Below are positions 12,396 through 16,426 of a stretch of 16,426 nt of DNA, in pieces. Under the pieces are notes generated by a model, which was given only the letters and a program-made list of their open reading frames with translations, ran no database searches and was not told the origin of the DNA. A program made the translations under genes and the position numbers. The DNA comes from Bacillota bacterium (GTDB taxonomy: Bacteria; Bacillota; Clostridia; Oscillospirales; Ruminococcaceae), in contig JAEZKF010000012.1 in assembly GCA_023415575.1 (NCBI GenBank), positions 1 to 16,426 on the forward strand, in the 5' to 3' direction. Each line of letters opens with the position of its first letter. Position 1 is the stretch's first letter.

Positions 12396-15023
12396 ATGAA
12401 CTGGCATAGTGTGGACACAAGACAGCTATGCAAGACCTATGGAACGGGCGAGCGCAGCGGACTTGCGGACTACCGCTGCACGATACTGCGGCAAAAGCAC
12501 GGGGAGAATGTCCTTACTACCCCCTGCTCTCAGCCCTATTGGCAGTATGTCAAGCAATCCTTACTTAGCATCTTGAGCGTCAATGCGCTTTTGGTTTTTC
12601 TGTTTCCCTTTATCCTGTTTTGCATGGGTAGGCTTTACTGGGCTTGGGCACTGCTTGCCATGGTGTTTTCGATTTGCAGCATCCTTTTGCGGGCTTTCCT
12701 TGCCTACCGCGCCGACCGGTCGCTCAAGCGGTTTGACGCCCTTTCGGTGCCCACGGCCGAGGTGGTGCGCGGGGGTGTGACCCAGCGGATAGATGCCTCC
12801 GAGCTTGTGCCGGGAGACTTGATTATACTGCATGTCGGCGACCGCATTTCGGCTGACGCGCGGCTTTTGGAATGCAATAACCTGCGCTGTGACGAATCGG
12901 TGCTTACGGGACGGTCGCTGCCTGCACTCAAGCGTGCGGATGTGCTGTTGGATGAAAAAACCCCCATGCCGGACCGGATTAATATGGTGCATATGGGCTG
13001 CGATGTGGTTTCGGGCAGCGGGCGCGCTGTGGTTACCGCCACCGGCATGAAAACCGAGCTTGGAAAGCTCATCGTATCAATGCACGGGCAGCGCAAGTCT
13101 GACACGCAAAAACACAGTTCCTTTGACCGGCTTGGTCTTGTCATGACCGGCGTGGCCCTGTTTGTTACAATCGCGGCATTAACTTATTCTTTACTTGCCT
13201 CAACGCCGTCTGGGGATTTATTTGAAACCCTTGCCACTTTGGTGTGTTCGCTTACCCTGATTCCACTGACTGCCGCCGAGGCGGCGGTGGTGCGGATGGG
13301 TGAGCGCCGCTTGGCCATTCGGCACGCCGTTATCAAGCGCACAGGAATGCTGGAAACGCTCGGGCAGGTTTCGGTTATCTGCACCGAAAAGGACGGCGTC
13401 CTCACACAGAACAACCTTACCGTTGATACGCTGTGGGCGTATGGGGTAATGACTCAGTTCTGTGCCCGCCTTACGGACAACGCCCTCGCCCTGCTTAAGC
13501 TGTGCGCCCTGTGCTCGAATGCGGTTATTACGTTTGAGGACGGCGAGGAGCGGCATCTGGGTAGTCCCGCTGAGATTGCCGTGCTGGATGCCGCCATGCG
13601 CAACGGTATGAAGCCCGATGAGCTCTCTGAGGAATACCCCCGCATCGCGGAGATTCCCTATACCAGTGAACGCAGGCGCATGACCGCCATACATATGATA
13701 GAGGGCGTTCCGGTTGTGATAGTCAAGGGCGGGTTTGACATCCTATTGCCCATGTGCACAGAGGGCATCGTAGACGCACAAGACGCGCATGACAAGCTGT
13801 GCGAGCGCGAGCTGCGGGTGATTGCCATCGCCTATAAGCAGCTGGATGAATTGCCAGATACCCTTATCCCCGAGGAGTTTGAGTGTGACCTCACGCTCGC
13901 GGGCCTGATTGGACTTTCCGACCCCCTGCGCACCGATGCCGCAAGGGCTGTGAGCGCCTGCGAAACATCGGAGGTACGGCTTATTCTAATGACGGAAGAT
14001 AATATCAACACCGCGTGTGCGACTGCCCGGTCGCTTGGTATCCTTTCGGACGAGCACCAGGCGATATCCGGTGAAACGCTTGCCCTTTTTACCGACAGCG
14101 AGATTGCGGCTGTGGCCGAAAGCCTTGTGGTGTATGCCCGCATCAGCGAGCAGGACAAGGCCAGAGTCATCCGCGCATGGCGGGCAAAGGGGCACACGGT
14201 GCTTGCCGTTGGCAGCGGTATGCGTGACCTGCCCGCCCTCAAGGCGGCGGACGTCGGCTGCTGTATGCGGGAGTGCGCAGGCGAAGGGATGAAGTCAGCC
14301 TGCGATGTGCTTATTACCAACGACCGCTTTTCCACGGTGCTTGAGGCTATTCGGGAAAGCCGTTTAATCAAGGAAAACCTGTGGCAGGCAGCACGTTACC
14401 TGCTTTGCTCCTGTTTTGCCTCTTTGTTTGCATCCGCTGCGGCCCTTGGGCTGGGGATTACCTCTCTTATTCGGCTGCCGCAGGTGCTGCTTGTGAATCT
14501 GTTTGTATCCCTGTGGTTTGCCATTGCCCTGGGCACCGAGCCGTCGGGTCAGGACCGCCGCCGGATAGAAAGTGAGCAGGGTCTGACGGCTTTCGCCTAT
14601 CTGCTTGCCGCCCTAAAGGGTCTTCTGTGCGCCCTGTTCGTTGTGGGTGCCTATTTTGTGGGGGCAAAGCTGTTTATCACCGACTTGATGGAGCCCTCCC
14701 ACGCGGTGGGGTGCTCGATGGCATTTATCATGCTCCTGCTTAGCCAATGCGCCCTTGCGGCCTCCTGCCGCAGCCGCACGCAGTCGGCAGTAACACTTGG
14801 CCTGTTTTCAAGCCCCTTTTACAACCTTGCGCTGGTTGTCACCATCCTTCTGTGGGCAGGATGCTCCCTGCTTACAGGTACGGATAGGTATGTGATGTTT
14901 TCTCAGATTAGTATTGTCCATCACGCTGCGGCGGTGATGATAAGCATCGTGTTCTCCCTTTTCCTTGCGCTGTGCCGCCTTCCTGCCATTATTCGGGCGG
15001 TGATGCTGGATCGATTCGGTTAG
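12396..15023 (+). CDS. P-type ATPase homologue with degenerate catalytic motifs (pseudo-ATPase)
   Basis: An 875-residue membrane protein with the complete P2-type plan: cation-ATPase N-terminus (GLADYRCTILRQKHGENVL), M1-M2 (57-102), A domain (about 115-230), M3-M4 (249-299), P and N domains (about 318-650) and M5-M10 (about 667-861). Fold markers remain: DESVLTG, GMLETLGQVSVIC, IPYTSERRRM (420-429), D509-P-L-R, K588 and DLPALKAADVG. The catalytic residues do not. DKTGTLT is E331-K-D-G-V-L-T; TGES is TGRS (R173); GDGVND is GSGMRD (S607, R610); TGD is TED (E534); KGAPE is KGGFD. M4 PEGL is PLTA (290-293) and the M6 Asp is Ser (S705). Normal phosphoenzyme turnover and ion pumping seem impossible, yet the frame is intact over 2.6 kb. 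The ATG at 12396 has GGGAGG six bases upstream. The function is unknown; a sensor, scaffold or scramblase-like role would be speculation. Confidence 0.9.
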   Translation: MNWHSVDTRQLCKTYGTGERSGLADYRCTILRQKHGENVLTTPCSQPYWQYVKQSLLSILSVNALLVFLFPFILFCMGRLYWAWALLAMVFSICSILLRAFLAYRADRSLKRFDALSVPTAEVVRGGVTQRIDASELVPGDLIILHVGDRISADARLLECNNLRCDESVLTGRSLPALKRADVLLDEKTPMPDRINMVHMGCDVVSGSGRAVVTATGMKTELGKLIVSMHGQRKSDTQKHSSFDRLGLVMTGVALFVTIAALTYSLLASTPSGDLFETLATLVCSLTLIPLTAAEAAVVRMGERRLAIRHAVIKRTGMLETLGQVSVICTEKDGVLTQNNLTVDTLWAYGVMTQFCARLTDNALALLKLCALCSNAVITFEDGEERHLGSPAEIAVLDAAMRNGMKPDELSEEYPRIAEIPYTSERRRMTAIHMIEGVPVVIVKGGFDILLPMCTEGIVDAQDAHDKLCERELRVIAIAYKQLDELPDTLIPEEFECDLTLAGLIGLSDPLRTDAARAVSACETSEVRLILMTEDNINTACATARSLGILSDEHQAISGETLALFTDSEIAAVAESLVVYARISEQDKARVIRAWRAKGHTVLAVGSGMRDLPALKAADVGCCMRECAGEGMKSACDVLITNDRFSTVLEAIRESRLIKENLWQAARYLLCSCFASLFASAAALGLGITSLIRLPQVLLVNLFVSLWFAIALGTEPSGQDRRRIESEQGLTAFAYLLAALKGLLCALFVVGAYFVGAKLFITDLMEPSHAVGCSMAFIMLLLSQCALAASCRSRTQSAVTLGLFSSPFYNLALVVTILLWAGCSLLTGTDRYVMFSQISIVHHAAAVMISIVFSLFLALCRLPAIIRAVMLDRFG

Positions 15024-15160
15024 GCTATCACAAGAAGCGGCTCTCTTTTTGTCAGATTTGCACTAGCTTTTTATGGGCGAGATAGAGTAAAATAGAAACA
15101 ATGACCCCGTGGTTTTGTCATCCTATCCTGCTATCAAACGCTTTGAAAGGGTGAACGCCT

Positions 15161-16264
15161 ATGCCGCGATACGGATTGAAGCGCCTGTACTTGTTGCTGC
15201 TGGTGCCAATCTCCCTAGTTACCGTGCTACTCGCCACAAAAAGACCGGACTTAGTGGAGCAATACTTCTCGCAGGGGCTGTATGCGATACTCGCGCCCGC
15301 GATGACTACGCTCACCGGCCTATTCTTTGTTTCGCTTGCAGAGCTTGCGATTATTATAGGTATTCTGTCGCTGATTCTGTATACGGTGCGCACCGTTCAT
15401 AATGCGGTTAAGGACAAGGATCGCCGGGTCTACACCATCTATACATACGTAGTCAATATTTGTGTGCTGGCAAGTGTTCTGTATGCGGGCTTTGTTTTGC
15501 TGTGCGGGCTGAACTACCACCGCCTGCCCTTTGCCGATACAGCCGGGTTGACGGTGCGCCAGTCTTCCACCGCAGAGCTTAAAGCCCTGTGCAAAGAGCT
15601 TGCGATTACCGCAAACAAACAGGCAAAGCTCGTGCCGACGACGAACGACGGCACAACCGAGCTTACCCTAAGCGACTATGACGCCGCCACCGCCGCCGTC
15701 AATGCGATGAAGAGCATGTCGAAGGACTACCCCTTTATGCGCGGCCTGTACTCGACACCAAAGCCTGTCTCGTTTTCAAAGCTTCTTTCGTATATGCATA
15801 TATCCGGTTCCTACTTCCCCTATACCTTTGAAGCGAACTACAACACCATGGTGCCTGACTTCTACCTGCCCGCCACCATGTGCCATGAGCTTGCCCACCA
15901 GCGCGGTTATATGCGGGAGGATGAGGCAAATTTTATCGCCTACCTTGCGTGCAGAAGCTCGGACAACACTTACTTTAATTACTCCGGTACGCTGCATGCG
16001 CTTTCGCTCTCCATGCAGTGGCTGCTGAGCGAGGACGCTGACGGTTATTATACAATCTACGACAGCTTGGATGAACGCATAAAGGCAGACTTTGACGCCT
16101 ACAACCGGTTTTGGAAGAAGCATCAGGGTGCAGTCAGTCAGGTTTCCTCGTCTGTAAACAACGCCTACCTTAAGGCGAACAACCAAATCGACGGGGTGCA
16201 GAGCTATGGTCGTATGGTAGACCTGCTGCTTGCCGATTACCGTGCACGCCACGGGCTTACTTAA
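15161..16264 (+). CDS. DUF3810-family membrane protein with HExxH metalloprotease motif
   Basis: A 367-residue protein. Three predicted transmembrane segments (about 9-26, 47-77, 94-116) are followed by a large, probably extracellular, domain. It carries H242-E-L-A-H246 and, seven to nine residues later, E253/E255 in REDEANFIAYL, the pattern of a gluzincin-like zinc site. HELAHQxGxxxEDEANF is characteristic of DUF3810. The substrate and even the proteolytic activity of this family are not established to my knowledge. The ATG at 15161 has AAGGG nine bases upstream. It lies 137 bases downstream of the pseudo-ATPase in the same direction; the gap has no clear terminator and only a weak possible -10 (TAAAAT near 15090), so co-transcription is possible. 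An IS3-family element begins 36 bases past its stop. Confidence 0.85.
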   Translation: MPRYGLKRLYLLLLVPISLVTVLLATKRPDLVEQYFSQGLYAILAPAMTTLTGLFFVSLAELAIIIGILSLILYTVRTVHNAVKDKDRRVYTIYTYVVNICVLASVLYAGFVLLCGLNYHRLPFADTAGLTVRQSSTAELKALCKELAITANKQAKLVPTTNDGTTELTLSDYDAATAAVNAMKSMSKDYPFMRGLYSTPKPVSFSKLLSYMHISGSYFPYTFEANYNTMVPDFYLPATMCHELAHQRGYMREDEANFIAYLACRSSDNTYFNYSGTLHALSLSMQWLLSEDADGYYTIYDSLDERIKADFDAYNRFWKKHQGAVSQVSSSVNNAYLKANNQIDGVQSYGRMVDLLLADYRARHGLT

Positions 16265-16300
16265 GATGCAATAAAAAATACCCCCTCAGGCGGTCTTACC

Positions 16301-16426
16301 TGAACCGCCCCAAGATTAGTGGACATTAACAAAAAGCTCCCCTAATGTAGGGTGGAAGAATCAAGCAATAAACTGGCATCGCAATTCAAGTGGTGTCAGT
16401 TTTGTTTTAGTCTGGATGCGCTGGTG
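16301..16426 (-). mobile_element. IS3-family insertion sequence, transposase-distal end (partial)
   Basis: The end appears to be at 16301, reading inwards TGAACCGCCCCAAG, then TTAGTGGACA: a 5'-TG terminus and GC-rich start as in many IS3-family inverted repeats. About 60 bases inside, the end of a transposase gene is encoded on the minus strand. The element continues beyond the right edge. The 3-4 bases before it (ACC or TACC, ending at 16300) would be the expected target duplication. The exact boundary is inferred from one end only. Confidence 0.7.
16361..16426 (-). CDS. IS3-family transposase OrfB, C-terminal fragment
   Basis: The minus strand, in frame from the window edge, encodes 21 residues and a TGA stop (16363-16361). 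They begin HQRIQTKTKLTPLELR and end CQFIA. This matches the conserved end of IS3-family OrfB (DDE integrase fold) proteins, where N-x-x-RIQ-x-KLKGLSPVEYR is typical. Only the tail is present because the gene runs off the window. Nothing suggests that it is broken. Confidence 0.75.
   Translation of the reverse strand, partial: HQRIQTKTKLTPLELRCQFIA

Noticed and set aside
13218..14371. Several long minus-strand frames opposite the P-type ATPase homologue
   Set aside because: They are shadows of a clearly recognisable protein in the plus-strand frame; the sense frame keeps fold motifs from end to end.
12396..15023. Possibility that the ATPase gene is a decaying pseudogene or has sequencing errors in its motifs
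   Set aside because: There is no frameshift or stop, the start signals are good, and the surrounding fold motifs are intact. The changes are clean in-frame substitutions at several separate catalytic sites, which single-base errors would not produce.
1..16426. tRNA, rRNA or CRISPR array
   Set aside because: I saw no cloverleaf with a T-loop, no rRNA-like stretch and no regularly spaced direct repeats.

Overview
The window looks like a chromosomal stretch from a Gram-positive anaerobe of the class Clostridia, plausibly Oscillospirales; the rank below class is a guess. The evidence is a dgt-dnaG-rpoD cluster, a Na+-pumping decarboxylase locus (oadG-oadB), a zinc-binding type L31 protein, a DUF3810 membrane metalloprotease homologue, strong AGGAG-type ribosome binding sites and consensus sigma-A promoters. 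The sequence is moderately GC-rich, with AT-rich intergenic promoters.

Layout. Positions 1-166 hold inverted repeats and two terminators at the left edge. Positions 167-1767 carry oadG then oadB on the minus strand, expressed from a TTGTCT-N17-TATAAT promoter near 1930. A 388-base divergent region separates them from an AraC-family regulator on the plus strand (2156-2992), which ends in a strong terminator. The minus strand then carries a cation diffusion facilitator (3058-4245), a cysteine-rich Rrf2 regulator (4343-4741) with a near-perfect promoter, rpoD/sigA (4843-5934), dnaG (5999-7759), a 335-base gap containing an elaborate structured RNA, a dGTPase-like HD hydrolase (8095-9102), a YigZ/IMPACT protein (9213-9830), rpmE (9957-10163) behind a structured leader, and phospho-sugar mutase pgcA (10381-12096). 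On the plus strand follow a P-type ATPase homologue (12396-15023) and a DUF3810 metalloprotease-like membrane protein (15161-16264). The right edge is the end of an IS3-family insertion sequence, with the last 21 codons of its transposase.

How the genes fit together. dgt, dnaG and rpoD are housekeeping genes for nucleotide pools, replication priming and transcription, and they may be co-transcribed. Rrf2 and the CDF transporter may link Fe-S or redox sensing to metal export. OadB/OadG are membrane subunits of a sodium pump; the carboxyltransferase and biotin carrier subunits are not in the window. The divergent AraC regulator is the obvious candidate regulator of oadGB.

Most unusual content. 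(1) The 875-residue P-type ATPase homologue has an intact frame and the full P2-type fold, but its phosphorylated Asp is Glu (EKDGVLT), TGES is TGRS, GDGVND is GSGMRD, and the M4 PEGL and M6 Asp sites are lost. It reads as a P-type pseudo-ATPase. (2) Between dgt and dnaG the minus strand can fold into two adjacent three-way junctions. One has a UUCG-capped hairpin and a core resembling a hammerhead ribozyme, with deviations that would probably block cleavage.
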